Source: REDI01 sp964586865 (GTDB taxonomy: Bacteria; Myxococcota_A; UBA796; GCA-2862545). Taken from it: a stretch of 14,731 nucleotides of DNA. The notes below the pieces were generated by a model. That model saw only the letters and a program-made list of their open reading frames with translations, was not told where the DNA came from and searched no databases. Shown here piece by piece: positions 1 through 6,813 of this stretch (the stretch's first letter is position 1; each line of letters starts with the position of its first letter). The stretch spans positions 1 to 14,731 of the forward strand of contig CAZPJM010000108.1 of NCBI GenBank assembly GCA_964586865.1, read 5' to 3'. The position numbers were made by a program, and so were the translations under genes.

Positions 1-316
1 GCTCGTTCGGGATGAGGTCGAGCGCGCCGCCCGCATTGGGGTCCTCGTCGCCCATGAGCAGCTCATCCAGATCCGAGTCCTGGGGCCCCGACCGCAGCGC
101 CAGCGCGATGCTGGTGACCATGAACAGCACAGCCACCGCCGTGGTGGCCCGCGTGAGCAGCGTGGCGGGACCGCGCGGTCCGAACATGCCGACCCCGCCG
201 CCGCCACCGCCGCCGAACGCCGCGCCGACATCGCCACCCTTGCCCGGCTGGAGCAAGATGATGAGCACCAGCAGGATGCACAGGATGACGTGCAGGACGG
301 TGATGAAGAGGTCCAT
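1..316 (-). CDS. secG: Preprotein translocase subunit SecG (3' end beyond window)
   Basis: Small accessory subunit of the SecYEG inner-membrane channel, which helps SecA-driven protein export. The visible 105 residues show the family layout: a first hydrophobic segment at about residues 3-23 ending in LLQPGKGGD, a run of seven glycines (35-41) followed by MFGPRG, and a second membrane segment at about 56-74. A hydrophilic, acidic C-terminal stretch follows (DLDELLMGDEDP) and is still open at the window edge, so the protein is longer than the usual 75-110 residues. The ATG at 316 is preceded by GAGGAG. It lies 61 nt after fur on the same strand, and that gap holds a hairpin, so co-transcription with fur is uncertain. 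Identity is from recognised sequence pattern; the true C-terminus cannot be seen. Confidence 0.92.
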   Translation of the reverse strand, partial: MDLFITVLHVILCILLVLIILLQPGKGGDVGAAFGGGGGGGVGMFGPRGPATLLTRATTAVAVLFMVTSIALALRSGPQDSDLDELLMGDEDPNAGGALDLIPNE

Positions 317-347
317 GGGCTCCTCGGCGGCGCCGCCTTCCTAGTCC

Positions 348-376
348 CGACCGCCCACACCGGCAAGGGGCGGTCG
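348..376 (-). terminator. Hairpin just after fur, terminator-like
   Basis: A perfect 9-bp inverted repeat (CGACCGCCC / GGGCGGTCG) with an 11-nt loop starts one nucleotide after the fur stop codon on the minus strand. There is no U-tract behind it, so it is not a classical intrinsic terminator. It may slow or end transcription, stabilise the fur 3' end, or act as an attenuator in front of secG. Confidence 0.5.
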
Positions 377-377
377 C

Positions 378-839
378 TCAGGCGTCGGTGGGCTGCTGTC
401 CATAGCGGCAGGGAAGCCGGCAGGCCCCGTAGATCTCGTGCCGGTGCTCCACCACGTCGAACCCGAGGGACCGCGCGATGTTGGACTGCCGACGCTCGAT
501 CTCCAGGTCCTCGAACTCGATGATCTTCCCGCAGCGGGTGCAGATGATGTGGTCGTGATGGTCTTCGTCAGCCCGCTCGTACCGGGCCTGCCCGTCATCG
601 AAGCGGTGCTCGGTGGCCAGCCCCGACTCGGCCAGCAGCTTCATGGTCCGGTAGACCGTCGCGTAGCCCACCGAGTCGTGGGACTGCCGCGCCCGTTCCA
701 GGATCTGGTTGAGCGTCAGGTGTTCATTGGAGCCGAAGAGGACCTGCGCGATCACCCGCCGCTGACGCGTGAACTTCAACCCCTGATCCGACAGATACTG
801 CCGGAACGCATCCATATGGCTCTCTGCCACCGGGGTCAT
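378..839 (-). CDS. fur: Fur-family metal-responsive transcriptional repressor
   Basis: DNA-binding repressor that uses a metal (usually Fe2+, possibly Zn2+ or Mn2+) as co-repressor. The 153-residue protein has an N-terminal winged helix with the recognition helix around GYATVYRTMKLL (residues 59-70). Next comes FDDGQARYE, then the metal-binding motif HHDHIIC..C (H94, H95, H97, C100, C103), and a second pair at C140 and C144. The C-terminal pair is spaced CxxxC. The wording matches iron-type Fur better than Zur or PerR, but metal specificity cannot be settled by eye. The ATG at 839 has GGAGG four nt upstream; an in-frame GTG at 863 and an ATG at 815 are less likely starts. It follows rplQ after 111 nt. 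No AT-rich Fur box is visible upstream. Confidence 0.93.
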   Translation of the reverse strand: MTPVAESHMDAFRQYLSDQGLKFTRQRRVIAQVLFGSNEHLTLNQILERARQSHDSVGYATVYRTMKLLAESGLATEHRFDDGQARYERADEDHHDHIICTRCGKIIEFEDLEIERRQSNIARSLGFDVVEHRHEIYGACRLPCRYGQQPTDA

Positions 840-950
840 CTCGCCTCCACGAACCGAGCGCACCGCGTATCACACCGGACGCCACTCCACCGACCGAAGC
901 GGCCAATCGAGCGCCGCGGCGACGAGAGAGCGCACCACCCGCGCCGGCGA
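840..950. other. rplQ-fur spacer, no clear promoter
   Basis: This 111-nt gap separates rplQ from fur. I see no good -35/-10 pair, no AT-rich operator and no terminator-grade hairpin. A nine-base direct repeat (GAGCGCACC at 856-864 and 928-936) is present but could be chance in GC-rich DNA. fur may be read through from the ribosomal operon or have a weak promoter of its own. Confidence 0.4.
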
Positions 951-1562
951 TCAGCCCCGGTCGTCCTCGTCCGTGCCCTCGGCGCCGGCCTCGTCACCGC
1001 CGTCGGTGGCCTGCTCGGCGTCCGCATCATCGGCGCCCTCGGCGGACGGCGCGACGTCGTCCTCGGCCGGCGCGGCAGCCTCCTCGGAAGTCGCGGCGGC
1101 GTCCTCGGCCACGTGCGACGTGTCGTCCTCGCCGCCCTGGGCGAGCGGCTCACGCACCAGCTCGATGATGGCCATCGGCGCGTTGTCCCCGGGACGGACC
1201 CCGGCCTTGATCACCCGCGTATAGCCCCCCGGGCGATCCTTGTAGCGCTCGGCGTACTCGGAGAAGAGGCGCCGAAGCACATCCTGGTCGTGGACCCACA
1301 GGGCCGCGCGACGGATGGCGTGGACGCGCTGCGCCTGGGCCTTCTGCCTGGCATCGCCGGAGAGGGCGTCGATGTCGGCCTCGGAGGGGGCACGGCGGCC
1401 GAGGGTGATGACCCGCTCCGCGTAGCCACGGAGCTCCTTGGCCTTGGCCTCGGTGGTGCGGATCTGCTCGTGCTCGAGCAGGGACGTGACCATGTTCCGG
1501 AACATGGCCTTGCGGGAAGTGCTGTTCCGTCCGAGCTTGCGACCGGCCTTGCGGTGGCGCAT
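951..1562 (-). CDS. rplQ: 50S ribosomal protein L17 with long acidic tail
   Basis: Large-subunit protein near the exit of the peptide tunnel. The core runs from MRHRKAGRKLGRNSTSRKAMF to GGYTRVIKAGVRPGDNAPMAIIELV (residues 113-136), unmistakably L17. Relative to the E. coli protein there is an added segment at about residues 58-85 (SGDARQKAQAQ region). After residue 140 comes a 63-residue tail made mostly of acidic residues (23 Asp/Glu), alanine (17) and glycine, with only one basic residue. It is probably disordered. Total length is 203 residues against roughly 120-140 for most bacteria. It is the last ribosomal gene of the cluster, 63 nt after rpoA, as in the classical alpha operon. Confidence 0.98.
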   Translation of the reverse strand: MRHRKAGRKLGRNSTSRKAMFRNMVTSLLEHEQIRTTEAKAKELRGYAERVITLGRRAPSEADIDALSGDARQKAQAQRVHAIRRAALWVHDQDVLRRLFSEYAERYKDRPGGYTRVIKAGVRPGDNAPMAIIELVREPLAQGGEDDTSHVAEDAAATSEEAAAPAEDDVAPSAEGADDADAEQATDGGDEAGAEGTDEDDRG

Positions 1563-1625
1563 GGGGACCTCCAGGGGGAGCGCGGCTCGCGGCGAGGTGG
1601 GGACCCCGCGACCGCACCGGGGGCG

Positions 1626-2636
1626 TCAGCCCACCTTGTGCTTCGGGAAGTTGTGGAGCTTCATGCCGAGAGAGAGTCCGAGGTCGGAGAGGATCTCCTT
1701 GATCTCGTTGAGGCTCTTCCGGCCGAAGTTCTTGGTCTTCAGCATCTCGGCCTCGCTCTTCTCGACGAGCTGGTAGATGTGCTCGATGCCGGCGTTCTGC
1801 AGGCAGTTCTGGCTCCGGACCGACAGCTCGAGCTCGTCGACGCGCTTGAACAGGTTCTCGTTGAACTCCTGCTCCTGCTCGTCCTCCTCCTCGAGCTCGG
1901 GCTCCTCTTCCTCGGCGAAGTTGATGAAGATCTGGAGCTGTTCCTTGAGGATCTTCGCGGCATAGGCCAGCGCATCCTCGGGGACCACCGAGCCGTCGGT
2001 CCAGATCTCGAGCACCAGCTTGTCGAAGTCGGTGCGGTTGCCGACGCGGGCGTTGGTGACCTGATACCGGACGCGGCTGATGGGGGAGAAGATGGCGTCG
2101 ATGGGGATGGTGCCGAGGGGCTGGTTCTCGTCCTTGTTCTCGCCGGAGGGGACGTAGCCCTTGCCCAACGAGACGGTGACGGACGCCTCGAAGACACCGG
2201 CATCGGTCAGGGTGGCGATGGGGTGCTCGGGGTTGAGCACCTCGACCGCGCCGTCGAAGGTCATGTCCTTGGCCCGGACCACGATGGTCTGGTCGGCCTC
2301 GCCCTCGACCTTGACGTGGCCGTTGACCACGTCGGGCGAGCTGGTCTTGAGCAGGACACCCTTGAAGTTGAGGATGATGTCGGTGACGTCCTCGACCACG
2401 GAGGGGATCGAGGAGAACTCGTGGAGCACGCCCTCGATCCGGACGCTGGTGATGGCGGCGCCCTGCAGGCTGGAGAGCAGGATCCGCCGCAGCGAGTTGC
2501 CGATGGTGGTGCCGAAGCCCCGCTCGAGCGGTCGGACCACGAACTTGCCGTAGGTCCGGTGGCTGCGGTTGTCGCGCTCGACGCGGCGGGGCCGGATCAG
2601 GGAGCGCCAGTTGGCGTAGACGGTCTCGTCCATCAT
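1626..2636 (-). CDS. rpoA: DNA-directed RNA polymerase subunit alpha
   Basis: Alpha subunit that nucleates RNA polymerase assembly and contacts UP elements and activators. The N-terminal domain has the dimerisation signature ERGFGTTIGNSLRRILLSSL and the ITSVRIEGVLHEF strand. The C-terminal domain has LSVRSQNCL, which contains the Arg and Asn equivalent to the E. coli UP-element contacts R265 and N268, then LKTKNFGRKSLNEIKEIL. Between them, at about residues 242-258, is an almost purely Glu/Asp linker. The protein has 336 residues, normal length. The chosen ATG (2636) has GGAG six nt upstream; the next codon is also ATG (2633), and TTG at 2648 is a weaker option. It lies 133 nt after rpsK, without the usual rpsD between them. 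Confidence 0.98.
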   Translation of the reverse strand: MMDETVYANWRSLIRPRRVERDNRSHRTYGKFVVRPLERGFGTTIGNSLRRILLSSLQGAAITSVRIEGVLHEFSSIPSVVEDVTDIILNFKGVLLKTSSPDVVNGHVKVEGEADQTIVVRAKDMTFDGAVEVLNPEHPIATLTDAGVFEASVTVSLGKGYVPSGENKDENQPLGTIPIDAIFSPISRVRYQVTNARVGNRTDFDKLVLEIWTDGSVVPEDALAYAAKILKEQLQIFINFAEEEEPELEEEDEQEQEFNENLFKRVDELELSVRSQNCLQNAGIEHIYQLVEKSEAEMLKTKNFGRKSLNEIKEILSDLGLSLGMKLHNFPKHKVG

Positions 2637-2662
2637 GGGGATCTCCAATCAACCGCTTCGGC

Positions 2663-2678
2663 ACCCGATGGCTCGGGT
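2663..2678 (-). promoter_or_regulatory. Small hairpin in front of rpoA
   Basis: A perfect 6-bp inverted repeat (ACCCGA / TCGGGT) with a 4-nt loop lies 26 nt upstream of the rpoA start, inside the 133-nt rpsK-rpoA spacer. It could be a translational control element or an RNA-processing site. The rest of the spacer shows no promoter and no remnant of S4. A 6-bp stem alone is weak evidence. Confidence 0.35.
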
Positions 2679-2769
2679 CGGGGCCCAGCGCGTGTTGACG
2701 GTGGCCAGGTGGCCGTGAAACAGGTGCGACGCCCCGCGAGGCGCCGCCGAGCCGGAGAGAGCAGGAGGG

Positions 2770-3156
2770 TCAGACCCGCCGACGCTTGGGGGGCCGGCAG
2801 CCATTGTGCGGGATGGGGGTCACGTCCTTGATGTGCGTGATCTTCATCCCGGAGTTGGCGATGGCCCGAAGGGCCGACTCCCGGCCGGTGCCGGGGCCCT
2901 TCACGAACACGCCCACCGAGCGCATGCCGTGCTCCATGGCCTTCTTGGCAGCGTCCTCGGCGACGAGCTGGGCCGCGAAGGGCGTGCTCTTGCGAGAGCC
3001 CTTGAACCGCAGGACACCCGCCGAAGACCAGGACACGGCGTTGCCGGTCATGTCGGTGATCGTGACGATGGTGTTGTTGAAGGTCGCCTGGATGTGAACG
3101 ATGCCCGAGGGGATGTTCTTGCGCACCCGGCGCTTGGTCTGCTTGCGCGCTGGCAT
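2770..3156 (-). CDS. rpsK: 30S ribosomal protein S11
   Basis: Small-subunit platform protein at the mRNA exit region, next to S18 and S21. Its 128 residues match the family throughout: an Arg/Lys-rich N-terminus (MPARKQTKRRVRKN), then GIVHIQATFNNTIVTITD, SSAGVLRFKGSRKSTPFAAQ, and the hallmark C-terminus DVTPIPHNGCRPPKRRRV with the Asn-Gly pair that is an isoaspartate site in E. coli. It follows rpsM after 12 nt, so the two are surely co-transcribed. The next gene downstream is rpoA rather than rpsD. Confidence 0.99.
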   Translation of the reverse strand: MPARKQTKRRVRKNIPSGIVHIQATFNNTIVTITDMTGNAVSWSSAGVLRFKGSRKSTPFAAQLVAEDAAKKAMEHGMRSVGVFVKGPGTGRESALRAIANSGMKITHIKDVTPIPHNGCRPPKRRRV

Positions 3157-3168
3157 GAGGTACCTCGA

Positions 3169-3534
3169 CTACTTGCGGCGGGCGACGGTGCGGCGCGGGC
3201 CCTTGCGGGTCCGAGCATTGGTGTGGGTCCGCTGGCCGCGGACCGGAAGGCCCCGGCGGTGCCGGAGACCCCGGTAGGCGCCCAGGTCGATGAGCCGCTT
3301 GATGTTCATGGCGGTCTGCTTCCGGAGCTCACCCTCCACCGTGTAGGAGGACTGGATGATCTCGCGGATCCGGGCGACCTCGTGGTCGGCGAGCTGGTAG
3401 ACGCGGGTGGACCGGTCCACCCCGGCCTGCTCGATGATGTCGAGCGAGCTGGTCTTGCCGATCCCGTAGATGTAGGTCAGCGCGATCCAGACGGGCTTGT
3501 TCCGCGGGAGGTCGACGCCTTCGATACGTGCCAC
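3169..3534 (-). CDS. rpsM: 30S ribosomal protein S13
   Basis: Head protein of the small subunit that forms intersubunit bridges with L5 and the 23S rRNA and touches P-site tRNA through its basic tail. The 121-residue sequence has the typical start MARIEGVDLPRNKPV, the ALTYIYGIG helix-turn region, GAYRGLRHRRGLPVRGQRT, and a basic C-terminus ending TVARRK. It is the first gene after a 236-nt spacer that contains a strong promoter candidate and several hairpins, so it probably opens a separate rpsM-rpsK-rpoA-rplQ transcription unit as well as being read through from secY. Confidence 0.99.
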   Translation of the reverse strand: MARIEGVDLPRNKPVWIALTYIYGIGKTSSLDIIEQAGVDRSTRVYQLADHEVARIREIIQSSYTVEGELRKQTAMNIKRLIDLGAYRGLRHRRGLPVRGQRTHTNARTRKGPRRTVARRK

Positions 3535-3594
3535 TGAAGTCCTCTACAGCCCGGAAGGGGTCTTCGGTCTCCGACGGAGGCGGCGAGGGCCGCG

Positions 3595-3715
3595 GGCACG
3601 AAGGAACTCGTGCCGCCGGAGCACCGAACGATGATGATGACAGGCGAGGTTCCTGGGGCGGGCCCGGGTTCCATGACACCGCCGTGGAGGCGGGGCCGAC
3701 GAGGAAACCCTCGCC
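3595..3715 (-). promoter_or_regulatory. Structured leader upstream of rpsM
   Basis: The mRNA made from the promoter at 3727-3755 would begin near 3720 and carry about 185 nt of leader. In it I see three inverted repeats on the minus strand: 3698-3715 (7 bp with one G-U, loop GTTT), 3679-3693 (5 bp, CCGCC/GGCGG) and 3595-3614 (7 bp, GGCACGA/TCGTGCC, 6-nt loop). None has a U-tract. In E. coli the rpsM leader folds into a pseudoknot bound by S4. Whether this leader does something similar is unknown, and S4 is not encoded nearby. Confidence 0.4.
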
Positions 3716-3726
3716 AGAGCGGGGTG

Positions 3727-3755
3727 CCTATACAGGCTCGGGGAGGCAGCGTCAA
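3727..3755 (-). promoter_or_regulatory. Sigma-70-type promoter for rpsM-rpsK-rpoA-rplQ
   Basis: On the minus strand TTGACG (3750-3755, 5/6 to the -35 consensus) is followed, after exactly 17 nt, by TATAGG (3727-3732, 4/6 to the -10 consensus). It stands out in otherwise GC-rich DNA. It lies 16 nt beyond the secY stop codon, in the first real gap of the spc-type block, where an internal promoter for the alpha-type block would be useful. The predicted start of transcription is near 3720. Confidence 0.7.
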
Positions 3756-3770
3756 GCAAACGGCGGCCTC

Positions 3771-5120
3771 TCAGAACAGACCGGCCTGGCCGCCCAGACG
3801 GCGACGGCGACCGCGGACCTTCTTCCCACCGGGACCCACATTGGCGTCGTAGTGACGCTCGGCCAGCTTGGCCTCGATCTGTGCGACCGTGTCGAGAGAC
3901 ACGCCGACGAGGATGAGCACGCCCGTCCCGCCGAAGTTGAAGAAGATGTTGAGGTTCTGGACCTGGGTGGCCAGGACCGAGGGCATGACGCACACCACGG
4001 CCAGATAGACCGCGCCCCCCGTCGTGAGGCGGGTCAGGAGCCAGTCCAGGTAGTCGATGGTCTCGGCGCCGGGGCGCACCCGAGGGATGAAGGCCGCCTG
4101 CTTCTTCAGGTTCTCCGCCACGTCCACCGGGCTGAAGGTGATGGCCGTGTAGAAGAAGGCGAAGAAGATGACCAGGCCGGCGAAGACCACGTTGTAGAGC
4201 CAGCTCCCCGGGTAGAACTGGGCCGCGATCCAGTCGAGGACCGCGATGTTGGCGAACGCGTTCACGGTGCTCGGCAGCATCAGCAAGGAGCTGGCGAAGA
4301 TGGGTGGGATGACGCCGGCCGTGTTGACCTTGAGGGGCAGGTAGGTGGTCTGCCCCTCGTAGACGCGCCGTCCCAGCACCCGCTTCGCGTACTGGAGCGG
4401 CACCCTCCGCTGACCCCGTTCCACGAAGACGATGGCCATCACCACGACGAAGAGGAACACGAACAGCAGCACGGCCTGGAGCAGGTTGAGCTCGCCGAGG
4501 CTCACCAGGGTGAACACCTGGCTCACATCGCTCGGGAAGCTGGCGATGATGCCGGCCGTGATGATGATGGAGGCACCGTTGCCGATGCCCCGCTCCGTCA
4601 TCTGCTCCCCGAGCCACATGATGAAGCACGACCCAGCGGTGACCGTCAGGACGGTCATGATCCGGAACGGCCAGCCCCCGTCGGGCACCACGGCCCCGCT
4701 CTCGACCCGCATCTGCTCCATGGCGGTGGCCATGGCGAAGGACTGGACCACCGCGATGGCGATGGTGAGATAGCGGGTGTACTGCGTGATCCGGTTCCGG
4801 CCCTGCTGTCCTTCCTTCTGGATCCGCTCGAGGGCCGGCACCATCCGCGCCATGAGCTGCATGATGATGCTGGCGGTGATGTAGGGCATGATGCCCAGCA
4901 CGAACACGCTGAACTGGGACAGCGCCCCGCCAGAGAACATGTCGTACAGACCGAACAGGGTGCCCTGCTTGTCGTCGAAGAACTTGCCGAGCTGCTCGCG
5001 GTCGACCCCGGGGACCGGCACGAAGATGCCGAGGCGGTAGACGCCCAGCATTCCGAGGGTGAACAGGACCCGATTGCGCAGGTCCTTCATCGCCCAGATG
5101 CGACTGACGATGTTCGCCAC
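3771..5120 (-). CDS. secY: Protein translocase channel subunit SecY
   Basis: Ten-span inner-membrane subunit that forms the protein-conducting pore. Family wording is clear: FTLGMLGVYRLGIFVPVPGV near TM1, LFGLYDMFSGGALSQFSVFVLGIMPYITASI through TM2, QGRNRITQYTRYLTI before TM3, GERGIGNG-type loop (MTERGIGNGASIII), RVPLQYAKR in the cytosolic loop, PLKVNTAGVIPPIFASSLL, and LKKQAAFIPRVRPG before the last spans. The C-terminus carries the RHYD motif and then an extra basic stretch. From the GTG at 5120 (GGAG five nt upstream) it has 449 residues, the usual size. A GTG at 5174 would add 18 non-conserved residues and cannot be excluded. It follows rplO as in the spc operon. Confidence 0.97.
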   Translation of the reverse strand: MANIVSRIWAMKDLRNRVLFTLGMLGVYRLGIFVPVPGVDREQLGKFFDDKQGTLFGLYDMFSGGALSQFSVFVLGIMPYITASIIMQLMARMVPALERIQKEGQQGRNRITQYTRYLTIAIAVVQSFAMATAMEQMRVESGAVVPDGGWPFRIMTVLTVTAGSCFIMWLGEQMTERGIGNGASIIITAGIIASFPSDVSQVFTLVSLGELNLLQAVLLFVFLFVVVMAIVFVERGQRRVPLQYAKRVLGRRVYEGQTTYLPLKVNTAGVIPPIFASSLLMLPSTVNAFANIAVLDWIAAQFYPGSWLYNVVFAGLVIFFAFFYTAITFSPVDVAENLKKQAAFIPRVRPGAETIDYLDWLLTRLTTGGAVYLAVVCVMPSVLATQVQNLNIFFNFGGTGVLILVGVSLDTVAQIEAKLAERHYDANVGPGGKKVRGRRRRLGGQAGLF

Positions 5121-5182
5121 GGGGTCTCCGTCCTCGGCTCGGGTGCGTGGAGGCGGCTGCAGACCGCCCGACACGGGCCCCT

Positions 5183-5668
5183 CTAGGCGGGCGCCTCGGG
5201 GAGATCACCCTCGACCGTGCCGCCCGCCGCCAGGATCTTCTCGGTGGCGGACTTGCTCAACTTGGCCACGCGAACGTGGAGGGCAACCTCGATCTCGCCA
5301 CCGCCCAGGATCTTGACCCCGTCGCGGCCGATACGGCTGATGATGCCGGCGGCCTTCAGGGACTCGGCGGTGACGATGGAGCCGGCCTCGAGCCCGGAGA
5401 GCTTGCCCAGGTTGATGACCTCCAGGTCCTTCTGGAAGACGTTCGTGAAGCCCTTCTTGGGGAGGCGGCGATGAAGCGGCATCTGACCGCCCTCGAAGCC
5501 CCACCGACGGCTGTAGCCGCTGCGGCTCTGCTGGCCCTTCTGGCCCCGGCCGGCGGTGGTGCCCTTGCCAGAGCCCTCGCCCCGACCCACGCGCATGCGG
5601 CGCTTGCGGCTGCCCGCGCCGTTCTGCTCCCAGGACAGGACCTTCATGTTGGAGAGCTCGTCAGCCAT
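5183..5668 (-). CDS. rplO: 50S ribosomal protein L15
   Basis: Large-subunit assembly protein with a long glycine-rich N-terminal extension that threads into 23S rRNA. Seen here: RVGRGEGSGKGTTAGRGQKG (about residues 26-45), GFEGGQMPLHRRLPKKGF, LEVINLGKL, and the C-terminal GVKILGGGEIEVALHVRVAKLSKSA region. It has 161 residues, normal to slightly long. Its ATG overlaps the end of rpmD by eight nt, and the GAGGAGGTG ribosome-binding site lies inside rpmD, so translational coupling is very likely. It is followed by secY. Confidence 0.98.
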   Translation of the reverse strand: MADELSNMKVLSWEQNGAGSRKRRMRVGRGEGSGKGTTAGRGQKGQQSRSGYSRRWGFEGGQMPLHRRLPKKGFTNVFQKDLEVINLGKLSGLEAGSIVTAESLKAAGIISRIGRDGVKILGGGEIEVALHVRVAKLSKSATEKILAAGGTVEGDLPEAPA

Positions 5669-5852
5669 TCGACACCTCCTCCACGTCCACGAGGTGAAGA
5701 ACCTTCTTCACCATGCCGCGGACCGCGGGCGTGTTCTCGAGGACCCGGCTCTGACCCAGCTTGCGCAGACCCAGCCCCTTGATGGTGGCGAGCTGCTTCT
5801 GGGGACGGCCGATGGTGCTGTGACGGAGGGTCACCTTGATGTGGGTGGCCAC
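5661..5852 (-). CDS. rpmD: 50S ribosomal protein L30
   Basis: Small large-subunit protein of 63 residues with the ferredoxin-like fold. The diagnostic wording is IKVTLRHSTIGRPQKQLATIKGLGLRKLG followed by ENTPAVRGMVKKVLHLVDVEE. Length is typical (about 60). It lies 11 nt after rpsE and overlaps the start of rplO by eight nt, which suggests coupled translation of L30 and L15. Gene order rpsE-rpmD-rplO is the standard spc arrangement. Confidence 0.98.
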   Translation of the reverse strand: MATHIKVTLRHSTIGRPQKQLATIKGLGLRKLGQSRVLENTPAVRGMVKKVLHLVDVEEVSNG

Positions 5853-5863
5853 GACTGCCTCCC

Positions 5864-6412
5864 CTACCCGACCGGACGGGGCCGGACGGTGTAGTTCGCG
5901 ATGACGTCCTCGTAGGCCTTGCCGGTCCGCGCCGCGTACTGCTCGGCGGACTCGAGGGACTCGAGGGCGGTGAAGGTCGCCCGCACGACATTGTGCGGGT
6001 TGGTGCTCCCCAGGCTCTTCGTGAGCACATCCTGGACACCCATGGTCTCCATGATGGCACGCACGGCCGGGCCAGCGATGACGCCGGTACCCGGGGAAGC
6101 GGGCTTGAGCAGGACCTCGCCCGCGCCGAAGTGGCCGACCACCTCGTGAGCGACGGTCTGGCCGACCATGGGGTAGGCCTTCATGGCCTTCTTGGCCTTC
6201 TCGGTCGCCTTCCGGATGGCCTCGGGGACCTCGTTGGCCTTGCCGAATCCGAATCCAACCTGCCCCTCGCCGTCGCCGACGACCACGATGGCCGAGAAGC
6301 TGAAGCGCCGACCGCCCTTCTGGACCTTGGCCACGCGGTTGATGTAGATGACGCGCTCGGTCACGGACGAGTCTTCGTCTTCGCGGCGGCGGCGTCGGTT
6401 CATCCTGCTCAT
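5864..6412 (-). CDS. rpsE: 30S ribosomal protein S5
   Basis: Small-subunit protein at the mRNA entry channel, involved in decoding fidelity. Core motifs are INRVAKVQKGGRRFSFSAIV, VVGDGEGQVGFGFGKANEVPEAIRKA, and the C-terminal domain LLKPASPGTGVIAGPAVRAIMETMGV...KSLGSTNPHNVVRATF. It has 182 residues. The N-terminus carries a short charged leader (MSRMNRRRRREDED) before the core. The ATG at 6412 has GGAGG four nt upstream; an in-frame ATG at 6403 is poorly spaced. It sits between rplR (22 nt) and rpmD (11 nt). Confidence 0.98.
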   Translation of the reverse strand: MSRMNRRRRREDEDSSVTERVIYINRVAKVQKGGRRFSFSAIVVVGDGEGQVGFGFGKANEVPEAIRKATEKAKKAMKAYPMVGQTVAHEVVGHFGAGEVLLKPASPGTGVIAGPAVRAIMETMGVQDVLTKSLGSTNPHNVVRATFTALESLESAEQYAARTGKAYEDVIANYTVRPRPVG

Positions 6413-6434
6413 GTATCCTCCAGCCCGGCCGGCC

Positions 6435-6800
6435 CTAGAAGTTCAGCCCGGCTTCCCGGGCACCATCCGCGAGGGCGGCGACGCGGCCGTGGTAGCGAAA
6501 TCCATTGCGGTCGAAGACGACGTCCGAGAGGCCCTTGGCGAGGGCACGCTCGCCGAGGAGCTTGCCCACGGCGCGAGCGCCGTCCTTGTTGCCACCGGTC
6601 ACCTGATCCCGGATCTCCGGCATCAGGCTCGAGGCGGACACCAGGGTGACGCCCGACTCGTCGTCGATGATTTGCGCGTAGATGTGCTTGGCGCTCCGGA
6701 AGACCGTGAGCCGGGGGCGCACCGGCGAGCCGGTGATGCGCTTCCGGACGTACTTCTTCCGACGAAGGCGGCCGAGACGACGCGGGTTGGTGCTGGACAT
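6435..6800 (-). CDS. rplR: 50S ribosomal protein L18
   Basis: Binds 5S rRNA in the central protuberance together with L5. The 121-residue protein shows the basic N-terminus RLGRLRRKKYVRKRITGS, then RPRLTVFRSAKHIYAQIIDD, VTLVSASSL, and the C-terminal block VVFDRNGFRYHGRVAALADGAREAGLNF, all diagnostic. The ATG at 6800 (GGAGAG eight nt upstream) gives the usual length; a longer reading upstream runs through the end of rplF and is not conserved. It lies 13 nt after rplF. Confidence 0.98.
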   Translation of the reverse strand: MSSTNPRRLGRLRRKKYVRKRITGSPVRPRLTVFRSAKHIYAQIIDDESGVTLVSASSLMPEIRDQVTGGNKDGARAVGKLLGERALAKGLSDVVFDRNGFRYHGRVAALADGAREAGLNF

Positions 6801-6813
6801 CGTTCTCTCCTCG

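Noticed and set aside
856..936. Nine-base direct repeat GAGCGCACC upstream of fur as an operator
   Set aside because: The copies are 72 nt apart, are not palindromic or AT-rich like Fur boxes, and may be chance in GC-rich sequence.
2695..2700. TTGACG on the plus strand as a promoter
   Set aside because: No -10 element at proper spacing and no plus-strand gene downstream.
2700..2714. Tandem GGTGGCC repeats in the rpsK-rpoA spacer
   Set aside because: Only two short copies; no array structure or known element.
438..2831. 797-codon open frame on the plus strand across fur, rplQ and rpoA
   Set aside because: It is antisense to clear conserved genes, its translation is low-complexity Leu/Asp/Gly/Val text, and GC-rich DNA often leaves such antisense frames open.
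3535..3770. A hidden rpmJ (L36) or infA in the secY-rpsM spacer
   Set aside because: No frame on the minus strand shows the CxxC/HKQRQG pattern of L36 or the IF-1 OB-fold sequence.
5121..5174. Longer SecY start at GTG 5174
   Set aside because: The extra 18 residues are not conserved; GTG 5120 has a well-spaced GGAG. Kept as an alternative only.
3528..5186. 552-codon plus-strand open frame opposite secY
   Set aside because: Antisense shadow of SecY; the translation is His/Asp/Glu-rich with no recognisable domain.
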